Source: Erythrophleum ivorense (Eukaryota > Streptophyta > Magnoliopsida > Fabales > Fabaceae). From it: a stretch of 64,000 nucleotides of DNA. Location of the stretch: assembly GCA_026724425.1 (NCBI GenBank), contig JAIUCV010000009.1, positions 18,239,294 through 18,303,293 on the forward strand. Direction: 5' to 3'. Shown in pieces: positions 37,741 through 50,250 of the stretch (position 1 is its first letter; every line of letters begins with the position of its first letter). A program made the translations under genes and the position numbers. A model generated the notes under the pieces. That model did no database searches and was not told where the DNA came from. It saw only the letters and a program-made list of their open reading frames with translations.

Positions 37741-38620
37741 GGAGTTCTGTGACTTGTTCTCAGAGGAAATACCTTATGGATTGCCCCTTTTAAGAGGCAT
37801 TGAGCATCATATAGACTTTATCCCAGGAGCATCTATCCCTAATAGACCTTCTTATCGAGCAAATCCAGATGAGACTAAGGAAATACAACATCAAGTGGAA
37901 GAGCTCATGAAGAAAGGCTTTGTTTGTGAAAGTTTGAGTCCCTGTGCTGTCCCAATGATTCTTGTGCCCAAAAAGGATGGCAAGTGGTGGATGTGTGTGG
38001 ATTGTCATGCCATCAACAAAATAATGATAAAATATCACTATCTTATCCCTAGGTTAGATGATATGCTTGATGAGTTGTATGGTGCATGTGTCTTCTTTAA
38101 AATTGATCTTAGAAGTGGTTACCATCAGATTAGGATGAAATAAGGTGATGAATGAAAAACTGCTTTTGAGACTAAGTTTAGGTTATATGAATGGTTAGTT
38201 ATGCCATTTAGCTTGACTAACGCACCTAGCACTTTCATGAGTTTAATGAACCATGTCTTTAGACCTTGCATTGGTAGATTTGTTATGGTTTACTTTGATG
38301 ACATTTTGATTTACTCTAAAAGCCTAGAAAAGCATGTAAGTAATTTGCATGATGTGTTTGTTGTGCTTAGGGAGAATAAACTCTTTTCCAATTTAGAGAA
38401 GTGTTCATTTTGTTTAGATTTTGTGATTTTTCTTCGATTTGTTATAGGAGCTCGTGGCATATAAGTAGACAAGGAAAAGGTCAAATCAATCTAAGAGTTG
38501 AGTGAAGTAAAGAGCTTCCATAGATTGGCAAGCTTCTACAGGCAATTCGTGAAGGACTTCTCTACTCTTGCTGCCCCTTTGAATGATTTGGTAAGAAAGA
38601 ATATGGTATTCAAGTAGGGT
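37741..38620 (+). pseudogene. reverse transcriptase domain
   Basis: Copies element RNA into DNA. Motifs in order: LVPKKDGKWWMCVDCHAINK, KIDLRSGYHQIRMK (first catalytic Asp), PFSLTNAPSTFM, and VYFDDILIYSKS with the YFDD catalytic pair at about 38291-38302. These are the usual Ty3/gypsy RT blocks and all catalytic residues are present. Stops fall at 38141 (TAA), 38153 (TGA), 38462 (TAA), about 38495 (TAA) and about 38614 (TAG), and a one-base frameshift follows at about 38625. The frame from gag to here is otherwise one phase. Confidence 0.9.
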
Positions 38621-38625
38621 GAAGC

Positions 38626-39060
38626 AGGAGCGTGCTTTTAACATACTAAAGGAAAAACTAACTAATGCCCTAGTGCTTGTGTTGCCTGATTTTACTAAGG
38701 TTTTTGAAATTGAGTGTGATGCTTTTGGTATAAGCATAGGTGGTGTGTTGATGTAGGATTCTAAACCTATTGCATATTTTAGTAAGAAATTGAGTGGTCC
38801 TACTTTAAATTATTCCACATATGATAAAGAGTTGTATGCCTTGAAATGGACTTTAGAAACTTAGCAACATTATTTGTGGCCTAAAGAATTTATTATCCAT
38901 TCTGATCACGAGAGTTTTATGTTTCTTAAGTCTCAAGGTAAATTGAACAAAAGGCATGCAAGTTGGCTTGAATTTATTGAAACCTTCCCTTATGTGATTA
39001 AGCATAAGCAAGGAAAGGAAAATGTTATAGCTAATGCATTGTCTAAGTGTTACACTTCAA
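38626..39060 (+). pseudogene. RNase H domain, shifted frame, catalytic change
   Basis: Removes RNA from RNA:DNA hybrids. After the frameshift at about 38625 the frame reads AFNILKEKLTNALVLVLPDF, then CDAFGIS with the first catalytic Asp, FSKKLSGPTLNYSTYDKELY with the Glu, IIHSDHESF with the second Asp, and KQGKENVIANALSK. In the last motif the family has ADALS, so the final catalytic Asp is Asn here (G-to-A). TAG codons at about 38754 and 38862 replace Gln and Trp. Confidence 0.85.
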
Positions 39061-39433
39061 TTACTTCCATGCATGCTAGATTGATAGGTTTTGAGATGTT
39101 AAAAGGCATGTATGAGTCTGATTCTGATTTTACTGATATTTGGAAATCTTATGAATTGTATAGTGCTAATAACTATTATAGGTTTGATGGGTTCCTTTTC
39201 AAAAAGAAAAAGTTATGTGTTCCTATGTGTTTTATTCATGAGCTTCTTGTTAAGGAGACTCATGGCGGGCATTGATAGGCCATTTTGGTGTAGAAAAGAC
39301 TTTGGCTCTTTTGAATGAGCATTTTTATTGGCCTGACATAAGAAAAGATGTAGTTTTTGTTTGTTCTAGATGTATTACTTGTAAGCATGCTAAGTTTAGA
39401 ATTCAATCACATGGCTTGTATTCCCTTTACTAG
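39061..39433 (+). pseudogene. integrase N-terminal HHCC zinc domain, cut by A7
   Basis: Joins element DNA to the chromosome. HELLVKETHGGH, then after a one-base frameshift near 39275 GHFGVEKTLALLNEHFYWPD and CSRCITCKHAK, give the His/His and Cys/Cys pairs of the zinc fold. The frame proceeds to SHGLYIPFT and is broken at 39434 by the A7 LTR; ACTAG at 39429-39433 is the target duplication. Confidence 0.85.
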
Positions 39434-42400
39434 TGTAACATCCAGTTCCCTGAAAATAAGAGAAAACGTGAGAAACGTAACGTACGATTTCTCTATAAAC
39501 GAACGAAATTCACTGGATACAAAAGGAAGTCCCCCAAGATGATGTAGTTAAGGTCCCAAAAAATTTGAGAAGCATTCTAGACTCCTAAAAATAAGAATCC
39601 CAGGCTCAGATAGAAAAAAAAACTGAGCTAGAATGAAGAAACAATTTCTTACGAAAAGTTTACGAAACGTAATGGCATTTTCATAAATTTGAGTAAATTT
39701 TGGAATTCATATAGGAGGGCTTCCTAAATGAAAGCTTTGAGTTCTCCAGGGTTCTCAAAGGCCCTAAAAACCATAGAAAGCCCTGGGATAGCTAAAACCC
39801 CTCCGGTAGATGTTTTCCAATGTTAGTGTACCCAAACTTTGACGGATTCATTCGAGAAGGTTTTAGCTCTGATTTGAGTGATTCCAAAGGCATTTTACTA
39901 AATTGGGAACCTAAATTTTATAATGGAAAAGATGGTTCTCAAAAAGGAGCTAAAACGAAGGAGAAATGAAAATGCCAAGAATGAAGGGCAAAATGAGAAC
40001 TTTTGAAAAGTGTAACTTCCTCCCACCTATATATATGATGCACCTTTATTCTTCCTTCATTATGCATGACCATGTTCTGTCCAAAACCAGTGGAAAACCC
40101 TAGCGAATGAGGCACACAAGAGGAGGAAGAAAAGGAGGAGAGATTCAAGGTAGAAAGGTATGAATTTTCATGGTTTTTCATGCTCTTTCTCTTCCAAACC
40201 TCTTCTCCTTCATTCTACTTCATTTCCTATGATTATAATGAAGTATATGGATCTATTTTAAAAGAGAAATTGAGGGGAAAATTCGGATTTGAAGAGAGGA
40301 GCTCAAAGAACACAAGATTCAAGTGAGAAAAAGCAAGAAAACAAGGTAATTTCTCTTCCTATGGTTGTCATCTTTGGTTCTCTCCTCCTTCATTTCGCCT
40401 AACATGAGAAAACCCTAGGAGGACTTGGTTTTTGGGTAGAACCAAAGGTGAATCTAAGGAAAAAGGGTGTGGAGATTAAGAATATGCAAAGAAAATTAAT
40501 AAAAAACTATTAGATTTCAAGATGCAAGTTCTAGGGTTTCAATTGCATCTTGTAAAATCTGATTTTGTATGATGATCTCTAGGCCTAAATAAGAGTTTAA
40601 ATGAGGTCCTACGATCCCTAAGTGGCTCCCCACATGCATCTTCCCTTAAGAAAACAAAGAAAGCTCCATGGAACCCAATATGCTTCATAACCTCAGCCTA
40701 GATGGGTTCTCCTAGCTAGGGAGAGTTTTAAATTTTTCTAAGCCCATTCTTGAGTCATATATGATGAATGAAAATGAGAGGAGGCCTTGGGAAAAATTTA
40801 GAACTCATAAAAAGTGAGTTGGTACTTTAGGTTCCATATTATGACCTAAAGAAGTAACATGTAGTTAGACTCTTTGTTTTAATTGTGTGATGACTCCAAG
40901 AGACTTAAAAGGAGTCAAGAATCATATTTAAAAAGAAATAATGGAGCCTAGAATTTATTTGAGGGGTGTTGCTTCATTAGATGCAATTATGGAACCATAA
41001 TGGGGTTTATAGAATAACCTAGTGTCTAAGCAAGTCGTGTGGCCTTTGAATTTGTTTCATAAACCTAATTGGCTTCCATAAATTATGTCTAGGCCAAGAG
41101 AAACTATCTCCACAAGTTTGTGTGTGGGTGGCCAAAAGAGAAAGCCTTGATTCAAGAAGGAAGTGTGTGATTGTGTACAAGGTAGCTCTCTCTACCTTCT
41201 CTCATATATGGATGTATACTTAGCTTGTCTTAGAATGTATGTATGTATATTTTTAGGCCATGAAAAGTATGATAGCATGATTTCATATGTCATGGTTTTA
41301 TGATGACATATTATATTTCATATGATATTTTGATATGTGCTTGGGTTTGCTTGAGTGTGGTGAGGCCAAGAACCCTTAGCTATGGTGAGGATGCGCCAAG
41401 AACCCTTAAAATTAGTTGAAACAAAGCAAAGAGTCTCCCAAAAGCAAAGTGAGCTCCCAAAAACATGGTTGAGTCCAAGAATGTATTAAAGAATGGATGA
41501 GACAAATCCAAAATCCACAAGAAATTGGGTAAGGCCAATCTACTTGTTTGGCAAGCCTTTGTATGCTATATATGACTTTCTTGAATGATGAAAATGATTC
41601 TTGAATGTTTGCACATGTCCACATGCCATGCATGCATTTATGAGACTTATTTGCATCCATTATGTATGTTTGAATGAGCGATGAGCTATTGGGATTCTTT
41701 GAATCTCATTCCCTCCTCTCTAATGATCTCACACACTAGGTGGACCAAGTGGACAAGGTAATGGAAGCCAACCACCTTGAAGGAAAGAGTTTGACAACTA
41801 AATGCATAGTTTTAGTTCTTTAAGGCCATAATTGTGTCAAATGATGTAATCCAATTATGTATATGGTCTATGACCTCTCAAAAATGTGTAATTATGATAT
41901 TATGCCATGTATGAATGAGAGAATATGTTTTATAGTCATTAGAATGTGAAATGGGTATATAGTGGTAATTTAGCTCCATTGGTGGTTTGATGGGATTATG
42001 CATATGTGTGGATGAAATGGTCAAAATGAGATGCATGGAGTTTGGGACCATTTGGGCAGCTTACACAAGTCTTAATCATGCTTTTAGACTTGCCCAAAAG
42101 GTGCCAAACCCTAGGAAAAGCCATTTGGTTACTTTGGTACCTCATATGGGGCCAAAATTGATCATAATAGAATCTTACGTCACTTTTTGGCCAAATGAGC
42201 TCTTCTTGATATGAGATTTGGCATGAAATTAGATCTTGTTGAAATATTTTTTTGAAGCTAAAGAACATAATTTTTGAAGGTCTACAAAATATTTGACAAA
42301 TTTCCAAAGTTGCCAATTTTTCTAATTTTGGTCTGCTGCACTATTCATCTAGTCCGAAAATGTAATCTGTCACACAAGGCACAAATAATGTCCAATTGCC

Positions 42401-43169
42401 ATGAAATTTTATACAAAGAAACTAGATATTCACAATGAATTGTAACAACTAGAAGCACCTCATTTGGAGGCCTTGAGAGGGAGAAATGAATTTTTAAAGA
42501 ATCTGTCTAGCATCAAAAGTTTTGTCCAACCTCAGTTACTATTCCATTGAATTTTGATGTCCAAGCTAGCTAAGCTAGTCTAGAGTTATTTTTCACCTCT
42601 AGCTAACATCCACAACTTTCCAGATTAATATCATTTTCATGGATTATATTTTTGTAGAATTAATTGGATATTTTCAAATTTTTCTATAGAAAGTTGTGAC
42701 AGCATCAGGGGATAGCTTGACCTCTGGACATTTTCAAACCTCAAACATCCTCTATGATGGATGTTATGGTTTGGAAATATTTTTATTATGAAGTAGACAT
42801 CCATCTATTTCCATAATGGCCAAGAATACATGATTTTGATGTTTATAGAATTAGTTATGATTTTCCAAAGTTTGGTCAGAAAAGAGCCAAATTTTGGCCG
42901 AAAATATACATGAGTATCTTGAGCTTCCCTTTGAATTCCATAAGTTGTGAGCCACATTTTATAATGTAAATGAGTTGTATTCATGTAATTAAATATGAGA
43001 ATGTATTGTATGAGCTCACACAGTCCATGTGACACCGAATCGAATTTTCATACACGACGCAACGCAAGAAAATGTATTATTTTAATGGACTTTTTTTACT
43101 TCCTTCATGAAATGCATCATATAAATATGCAAATATGTTAGAAATGAGCTATAAATACGAGGTGTTACA
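39434..43169 (-). mobile_element. complete solo LTR, family A, copy A7 (3736 bp, reverse) inside integrase
   Basis: On the plus strand it starts TGTAACATCC and ends GAGGTGTTACA. Exact target duplications ACTAG lie at 39429-39433 and 43170-43174, and the integrase sequence resumes correctly after it. It contains, reversed, the conserved block (39720-39960), a TATA-like CTATATATATG at about 40028, minisatellite 41360-41550, palindrome 41691-41707 and U3-type repeats (about 42240-42890). No internal domains, so it is a solo LTR and the youngest layer of this stack. ORFs within it are frame accidents. Confidence 0.9.
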
Positions 43170-44062
43170 ACTAGTTCCCTCTTACCCATGGACTGATATT
43201 TCTATAGACTTTGTTTTGGGTTTGCCTAAATCTTCCACTGGGAAAGATAATGTCTTTGTTGTTGTGGATAGGTTTAGTAAAATGGCACATTTTATTGCTT
43301 GTTCCAAAACTAATGATGCTATGTATGTGGCAGAATTGTTTTCAAGGAGATTATTAGGTAGCATGGTGTGCCAAGAACTATTGTTAGTGATAGAGATGTG
43401 AAATTCTTGAGTTATTTTTGGAAAACGTTGTGGAATAAACTTGGCACTAAGCTTTTGTTTTCTACTACAGCACATCCACAAACAAATAGGCAGACTGAGG
43501 TAATAGAACCCTCTCTACTTTATTGAAAGCTATCATTCAAAATAATCTTAAGAATTAGGAGAAGTGTTTGCCCCATGTCAAATTTTCCTATAATCATGCT
43601 GTTCATTCTGCTACAAAATTCTCTCCTTTTGAAATTGTTTATGGCTTTAATCCTTTAACACCGTTAGATTTGCTTCCTTTACCTTCACATGAGTTTACTA
43701 ACCTCGATGGTGCTAGGAAGGCCAAGTTTGTGTAGGATTTACATGAGAAGGTGAAACCCAACATTGAAAGAAGGAATGAGCAAATTGCCAACCAAGTTAA
43801 CAAGGGTAGAAGGCATATGGTGTTTGAACCTGGCGATTAGGTGTGGGTTCACTTGCGAAAAGAACGTTTCCCGGAGCAAGGAAGTCAAAACTCCAACCTA
43901 GAGGAGATGGCCCCTCTCAAGTTCTTGAAAGGATTAATGATAATGCTTATAGAATTGACTTGCCTAGTTCTTATGGAAATATTAGTGCTACTTTTAATGT
44001 AGTTGATCTCTCTTCCTTTGATATTGCAGATTCGAGGATGAATCCTTTTCACAAGGGGGGAA
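43170..44062 (+). pseudogene. integrase core and C-terminal region of the gypsy element
   Basis: After A7 the frame reads PWTDISIDFVLGLPKSSTGK (first catalytic Asp), VVVDRFSKMAHF, then after a frameshift VSDRDVKF (second Asp) and HPQTNRQTE (catalytic Glu). Later parts read HSATKFSPFEIVYGFNPL and, at 43843-44060, SKLQPRGDGPSQVLERINDN and SATFNVVDLSSFDI, the usual post-core region. Several stops and shifts lie between about 43400 and 43850. No ordinary chromodomain is seen before the polypurine tract. Confidence 0.88.
44050..44062 (+). promoter_or_regulatory. polypurine tract of the gypsy element
   Basis: CACAAGGGGGGAA lies directly before TGATGCAATAG, the 3' LTR start. It is also the place where the polyprotein frame would need one more G to continue into the LTR. 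Confidence 0.8.
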
Positions 44063-44426
44063 TGATGCAATAGCACCAAGAGACCTTGCTGAGCATAGAA
44101 GTGGACCTGATGAAGGATATGGTGCTAAGCTTCAATCCCAAAGATGTGATTTGCAAATTAAAACTCAAGAGTTCAAGTCAAATGTGCCTAAAAATCCATT
44201 ACAAGGCATAGGAGGCCCAATAACAAGAGCTAGGGCCAAAGCAATGAAAGAAGCCTTCAATTGTTTGATTCATAAGCTTCATGACTTAGAGGCCATTTAT
44301 TTGAGTCAAGAGAAGGCCCAAGAAGATGTAAGAGTTGTGATAATGCTAACCATTTTACAAGAGAAGTGCCAAGGCCCAATTGAAGTCCAATTTCAAGAGA
44401 TTAAGAATCGTATGTCAACCATGTGA
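44061..44426 (+). pseudogene. open frame running into the 3' LTR, likely polyprotein tail
   Basis: From AAT at 44061 a frame of 121 codons stays open to TGA at 44424-44426. It begins NDAIAPRDLAEHRSG and includes GGPITRARAKAMKEAFNCLI, a type of sequence I have seen at the end of plant Ty3/gypsy polyproteins. The preceding integrase frame ends NPFHKGG and is offset by one base at the G run. CRM-type elements are known to have polyprotein ends overlapping the LTR. The 5' LTR keeps the same frame with stops. Confidence 0.55.
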
Positions 44427-44975
44427 TTTTTAATTAAGCATGAGCATCCCATATGACTACTTAAAGAAGTTGATTAGTTTGGGCTAGGATTTTTTATGAA
44501 TTTCGTTATTTATTTATTTTATTATTTTTAGGATTTAGTCAAAGAACTTATCTTTGAGATTAAGTTAAAATTAGTATCCTAATTTGTTCCTTGATTTTAG
44601 GCACTATTTAAAATATTTCTAATCAGATTTTAGAGTTTAACTTTTATTAAGATTTTAAATTTTTAGAAACTTTACCTATAAAAGACTTCTTATTTATTAT
44701 ATTTTTATATCATGAAAGAATTTGAGTATTATTCAATTCTTTATTAGGCCTTTGCTTCTTTGTGTTCTCTGAGAGTTCACGTGACTTATCAAAGGATTAG
44801 TTATCTTTTGTGGCATTATTAGCTAGGGTTCTACGAGACAAGTTCTCTTAGGGTTATACCTCTGACCAATAATCCCTTTGCGTGCTTCTGCTTTTATGTG
44901 AGATGTAGCCGATCTTGGGTGATTAATTTGTGTGACAAGGTTCCTAGGATAAGGTTCCTAGAGGGTCTTGCATCA
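44063..44975 (+). mobile_element. 3' LTR of the gypsy element (913 bp)
   Basis: Begins TGATGCAATAG after the polypurine tract and ends GTCTTGCATCA before GAAAG. It pairs with 34143-35057, roughly 91% identical by hand count, with the TATA box at 44677-44684. Confidence 0.92.
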
Positions 44976-47192
44976 GAAAGGGAGTGAGATTCCTAGAATC
45001 TCAATAGCTCACACACCCATTCACACACACATTCATGGCATATACACATCAAAGCATATGTATAGAAGGTTTGACAACCATAAAGTATGCAAAGTTATAA
45101 TTTTCATGCCACTTATTCACACTCAAGCCAAGAACATGCTCTAGGGACTTTTGGTTTTGCCTCACCCCATTTCTAGAACTTTTGGATTTTCCTTACTCTT
45201 AGTCTAGGGACTTTTGACTTGGTCTCACCCTTCCAACAGACTTTTGGCCTTGTCTCACCCATGCCATGAGACTTTTGATATCTCCTCACCTTCATTAAGG
45301 GACTTTTGGCATCATCTCACTCTTATGAGTCATTTCCATAATCAAGGCCATTCAATGAAACACATTGGTACCAATGTAATGTTAAGAAATCAAGTGGCAT
45401 ATTCTCAAGTCACAAGAGCACACACAAGTACATAATAACATACATATGCACACAAGAATGCAAAGAGAATAAGGTGGAGAGCTACCTTGAATTTATGCAA
45501 GCTTTCTTTAGTCTTTCTCCTTCCCTTTTTTGGCTTCACAAGTGCACCTAGGTGGGTTGGTGTTCTCTTGGCCTAAACACCATAAACAACACATAATTAC
45601 ACACTTGAAGTAAGCCAAGACATTAAACTCACTCTTAAATACACTCTTGGTTCCATATGTGGCATAATGGTTCCATAAATAGTCTATTGAAGCAACCTTC
45701 ACAATTCAAGCTCTAGGCTCTCATCTCTTTCCATTTCTAGGCCTCTTGGCCTCATTCAAAGTCCTTGGAGCCCTCACACAATTGTTTACACAAGTTTAGA
45801 ATCAAGTTGCTTCACAAAGCACCATTATGGACACCATTGTCCCATTTTCTAATCCATGGCTCCTAAATTTTTTCTAATGGTTTCCCCCATCTTCTAACAT
45901 CATATAAAGTCCCAAACCAAGGCTAGAACAAATTAAAACACTCTCTAACCTAATGAAGCTAGCTTAGCAAAAATATGCACCATAATGGAGGTTTATGGAG
46001 TTCTTGATTTTTCCTTGATGGAAAAGCCACTTGGGAGGTTTTCTAAGAGTCTTAGGAGATCAAGGAAACATTCAAATAGCCAAGGAAATACTCACACAAA
46101 ATTAGATTTTCCAAAACCCTAAAAAAGCCTATATTTTTCTATCTTGATTTGCATGGATTTTTCTTGGAATTTCTTGCCCATATTCCTCTTCCTCATGGTC
46201 TAAAACCCTAGTTCCTCTCTTGTTTTTGGATAGAAAATCCCTCTCCCATATGGTTCTGGTTTAGGCCGAAATACATACATGGAAGGAGCAAGAGAAAGAA
46301 GCAACCAAAACAAGAAATTACCTTGGATTCAAGCTTGCTTTCAAGAGCCTTTCTCCTTAATTTGCTTCTCCTTAAGAATTTTGAATTATCCCCCATTGTT
46401 CTAGACTCAAAACAAAACCAAAACCACTTAATAAAACCATGGAAAGAAAGCTTGAAGGGAGGAGAACAAAATTGGAAGAAGAAAAAGCATGAAATTTTTT
46501 AAAATTGGCTACATTTCCTTGGCTTTCTTCCTCCTTTCTCTCCTTCTCTTGTGTGCCTAAGAGAGAGCTTCTTTTTTCTGTATTTTGGGCAGAGAGGGTT
46601 ATGCTATATGAGAGGGAGAAGACACAAGAAACTTATGGAACATTCAAGAAACTTACTTTCCAAAATTCCAATTTCGTCCTTTTGTAATGACAATGTTGTT
46701 TTGGCTTCGTTTTAGCTCCTTTTTTAGAACCATCTTTTATATTATAAAATTTAGATTTCCAATTTAATAAAATTCCTTTGAAATCAGTCAAATTGGAGCT
46801 AAAACCTTTCCGAATGAATCTATCAAAGTTTAGGCTCACTGGTAGTGGAAAAAGTGCACCAAAGTGGCTTTACTAGTCCTGGGGCTTCCCATGATTTTTG
46901 GGGCCTCTAAGAACCTTGGGCAACTCAAATTTTTCATTTAAAAAGCCTTCCTATTTGTTTTTCCAAAAGTTGCACTTATTTACGAAAATGCCATTATGTT
47001 TCGTCAGTTTTCGTCACAAATTGTTTCACTATCCTAACTCTATTTTTCTTTTCATCAAAGCCTAGAATTATCGTTTCTATGAGTTTAAGACTCTACCCAA
47101 ATTTTTTGGGACATTATCTAGTTCATTTCAGATGACTTGCTTTTATACGGCTCATTTCATCATTTCACAAATTTTACATTCGTTACAAAGCA

Positions 47193-47831
47193 TCTCATCC
47201 TAACTCTTGGTTATTAAAGGCATTAGTAGTCAGCTTGGCAATGTTTGTACTTGTTTTAAGTTGCTTGAAGATATTTTTGGGTCTTACACCGTTGTATAGT
47301 CCCAAAGGAATCACTCATTCTTGCCCTTTTTATGCATAGTTAAGGCAATTTTACGCAAGTATAATTATGCCGTACTTGACATACTACCTATCCTTCTTAG
47401 GATGTACTAAATTCTCTCCAGTTTGCCCTTATAAGACCAAATTTTCATTCTTACACAAGAGCATATGCCAACCACAATTAACTCCTTCACTTTCCAAAAT
47501 GTTCTTAGGTCTCAATTCATGCATGAGTATTAGGAGTTAAATTAACATGGTAATGTGACTCAATAAGTTTTCTTTTTTTCTTTTTCCAAACATTCTCTTG
47601 TTATCATCCGATTAAGTAGGAATTCTTGACATGTGATTTCTAGTGTCGTCTACCCATGATGATTCATCCCCTTTCATCATTTACTGTACTAGAGTTCCAC
47701 AATCACTGTATAACCTAGTTACATTACTATCACCTCTCATCCTTTCCTAGCCTATGAAATTCTATCTTGTTATGGATTGTACATCAATTTCAAATCTTTG
47801 TTTAATGTACTGATCTATTCTACACTAATTT
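47193..47831 (-). mobile_element. further chromovirus internal sequence (decayed)
   Basis: This lies between the right target duplication of B2 and the start of D2, so it was contiguous with 31537-32737 before B2 inserted. I could not read a protein domain on either strand. The assignment rests on position only. Confidence 0.4.
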
Positions 47832-50220
47832 TGTAATAATCGTTTCTTTAGAAACTAAACTAAAGCTGATAAAATGAGATAGGATCACCCTAATGCATGG
47901 CAAATTGAGGCTAATTAAGATTATAATGATAATTAGAACATCTAAAAATGAGATTGAGAGCTTAAGGATTATCCGAAAATAAAGCCAAAACAGCTAAACA
48001 AATTAAAGGATATACATAGTGGTAAAATTATAATTTTAGGAAACTTTTCAAAAAGTAAAAAGAGGACCTTTAAATAATAAAATTGAGTTCACTAAGATTC
48101 TTAGAGGCGTAGAAAATCATAAGAACTATCAAAATGGTTAAAACCCATTTGGTTTATGATTTTGGGCCGTTGGTTAACCAAAACTTTATTGGATCGTTTG
48201 GGGTTGTTTTGAATCCAATTAGTTTGAAACCAACGGTATTTAATGAATTAGAGGATCTAATTTTACGATGGAAAATATAGTTCTAAAAAATGAGTTAAAA
48301 TGAACTCAAATGGAGAAGTCAAAGTTTAAGAGACATAGTTGGAATTTTCAAAATGTTATAATTGACCTTCCTTCCCTTTATATGATATGCCACTTTTCTC
48401 TTCTCCTTTAAACCGACTTCTGTAACACCATATCTATTTGGATTATCTCATCCTATTTCTAGTTCATTTGAATCCAAGCAACTTTCAAGAAAGAATTCAA
48501 TTAAAAATATTGCATTAATTTGCATTGTGTAGTGGATAAAATTTTTGTTTCATGTCTTGTGGTCCATAAAAACCCATCCATCTCATTCTACAATTTAATT
48601 ACATGCATAAAACTCAAAACCATCTTAAAATGTTGCCAAGAACTAAAGTTTATAGCATATATACACAAAATAATGTAAGTTAGTCTTGGGTCCAACTTGA
48701 CAAATTTTTGGTGCAACTTTGGAAAATCATAACTAAATCTAGAAAAATTGAAATCAAGAAACCCATAGCTTTCTAGAAATATATAGATGTTAACTTTACA
48801 TAAAAAATAATTTCAAGCCATGAAAATATCATTTGGACCATATTTGATGGTAGAAAAGTTATATAGGTCACATTGCCTAGTGTTTCTAATACAGTTTACT
48901 AATATCAATTTCAAAAATGCATAACTAATTTCAAAAAAATCCAATACAAGGACACTATACCAATTTAGAAAGATAAAGATGTTGAAGTAAAGGAAAAAAT
49001 ATTTCTAGACTAACACAAACACGTTTAGCTACTAGAAATGGATAGAACAATACATGGACTTGGCTGGCGCTATTGATACTGACATAAAATTCAAAAATTC
49101 ATAATTCTTTGCTCTGAACTCCAAATGAGGTACTTCTAGTTGCTATAAGTCATTGAAAATGTCTAGATTATGCCCATAAAATTCCACATTCATCGGACCA
49201 CGTTTGTCACATAGATGACACAGAAAACAAAACTAACCATATAAATAGTGTTTATTTTAGGACAACAGAAAATTAGCAACTTTAAAAATTCATAATTAAT
49301 TTCACAAAGTTCTAAATAATCTAGTTTTTATCTTCCTAAAACACTATAGATGAGACCTATATGCATGCCAAATTTCATGAGAAAATTTGTCCATTTGTCC
49401 AGTTTGTGATATAAAGTTGCATTTTAGTCCTTTTAGGTCATCTAAGGGGTCTCAAATGGTCCAATTTTGCTTCCACTACCTCTAAGGTAACATGAGCACG
49501 TGGAAAAGCATGAAAAGAACCTATCAAACATGTTTAAAAGGGCTAAAAACCCAGATCTTACAAAATCACTCTCCCACTTCAAGGTGCACACAATAGACAT
49601 ACATGCATATCTTGGCATTTCCATGACAAAATTATACAATATCATTCATTTCAATCCAATTCTCATCTATACATCACATATCCCTGTAATTATACATGCT
49701 CAAGAGCTTATACATCATATACACCATGGAGATAAATCAGTTGAAAACAATATAAATGTAATACAAGCATTTTACAACTCTGTTGCCAATCTTCATGTCT
49801 TGAATTGTGGTGGCTCCCATTTTCTTGCTCTCTTGATCCACCTAGACATGTTAGATAATGGGGAGGGAAGAGTGAGATTCTAGAAATTCCAATAGCTCTT
49901 CTGTCTTTCAAGCACACATAATGGGTTCAAATTCAAGTCTAAAAATGCATGCATGGCTATCATGAAATTCTCAAACATACATAGAATATTTTCTTCATTC
50001 CAAAAGTCACTTGTAACATATATAGGCTTACCAAGATAATAGTTTAGCCTCACCCATTCTCTTTGGGACTTTTGGATTTTCCTTATCCACTTTCTAAGGA
50101 TTTTTTACTAAGCCTCACTCTTTCTAGAGACTTTTAGCTTTGTCTCACCCACTCTTAAGGTCTTTTGGCCCATCCTCACCCTAACTAAGAAATTTTAGCT
50201 TTACCAAGCTCAAGCAAACC

Positions 50221-50250
50221 AAAACATGTTCATAAAATATTATACAAGCA
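50221..50250 (+). repeat. 30-bp direct repeat, left copy
   Basis: Begins AAAACATGTTCATAAAATAT and is identical to 50752-50781. It bounds the 501-bp foreign patch in LTR E. Confidence 0.9.

Larger units (their letters stand above)
34143..44975 (+). mobile_element. Ty3/gypsy LTR retrotransposon, complete but dead, split by A7
   Basis: Two LTRs (915 and 913 bp) in direct order flank a tRNA-iMet-type primer site, gag, protease, reverse transcriptase, RNase H, integrase and a polypurine tract. Domain order with integrase last places it in Ty3/gypsy. Exact 5-bp target duplications GAAAG lie at 34138-34142 and 44976-44980, and paralogous empty sites exist at about 23635-23650 (B1), 60615 and 62880 (B3). 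A rough hand comparison finds about 80 differences between the LTRs (about 9%), mostly transitions, so it is old. The frame is broken by stops and frameshifts and by a 3.7-kb LTR inside integrase. The gag style and a polyprotein end that may run into the LTR suggest a centromeric (CRM-like) chromovirus, not proven. Confidence 0.92.
32738..47187 (+). mobile_element. LTR family B, copy B2 (forward), split by the gypsy element
   Basis: Starts TGTAATACCATATT and ends ATTCGTTACA. Exact target duplications AAGCA lie at 32733-32737 and 47188-47192. Its own sequence is 32738-34142 and 44981-47187, about 3.6 kb. It has U3-type repeats (about 33030-33620), the palindrome at 44986-45002 right beside the gypsy insertion, minisatellite about 45140-45340 and the conserved block about 46710-46940. 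No coding region of its own; ORFs at 45214 and 46505 are not conserved in B1 or B3. Confidence 0.85.

Noticed and set aside
49500..49883. 127-codon ORF in LTR E
   Set aside because: It spans the shared LTR body; related LTRs at the same place are closed by stops.
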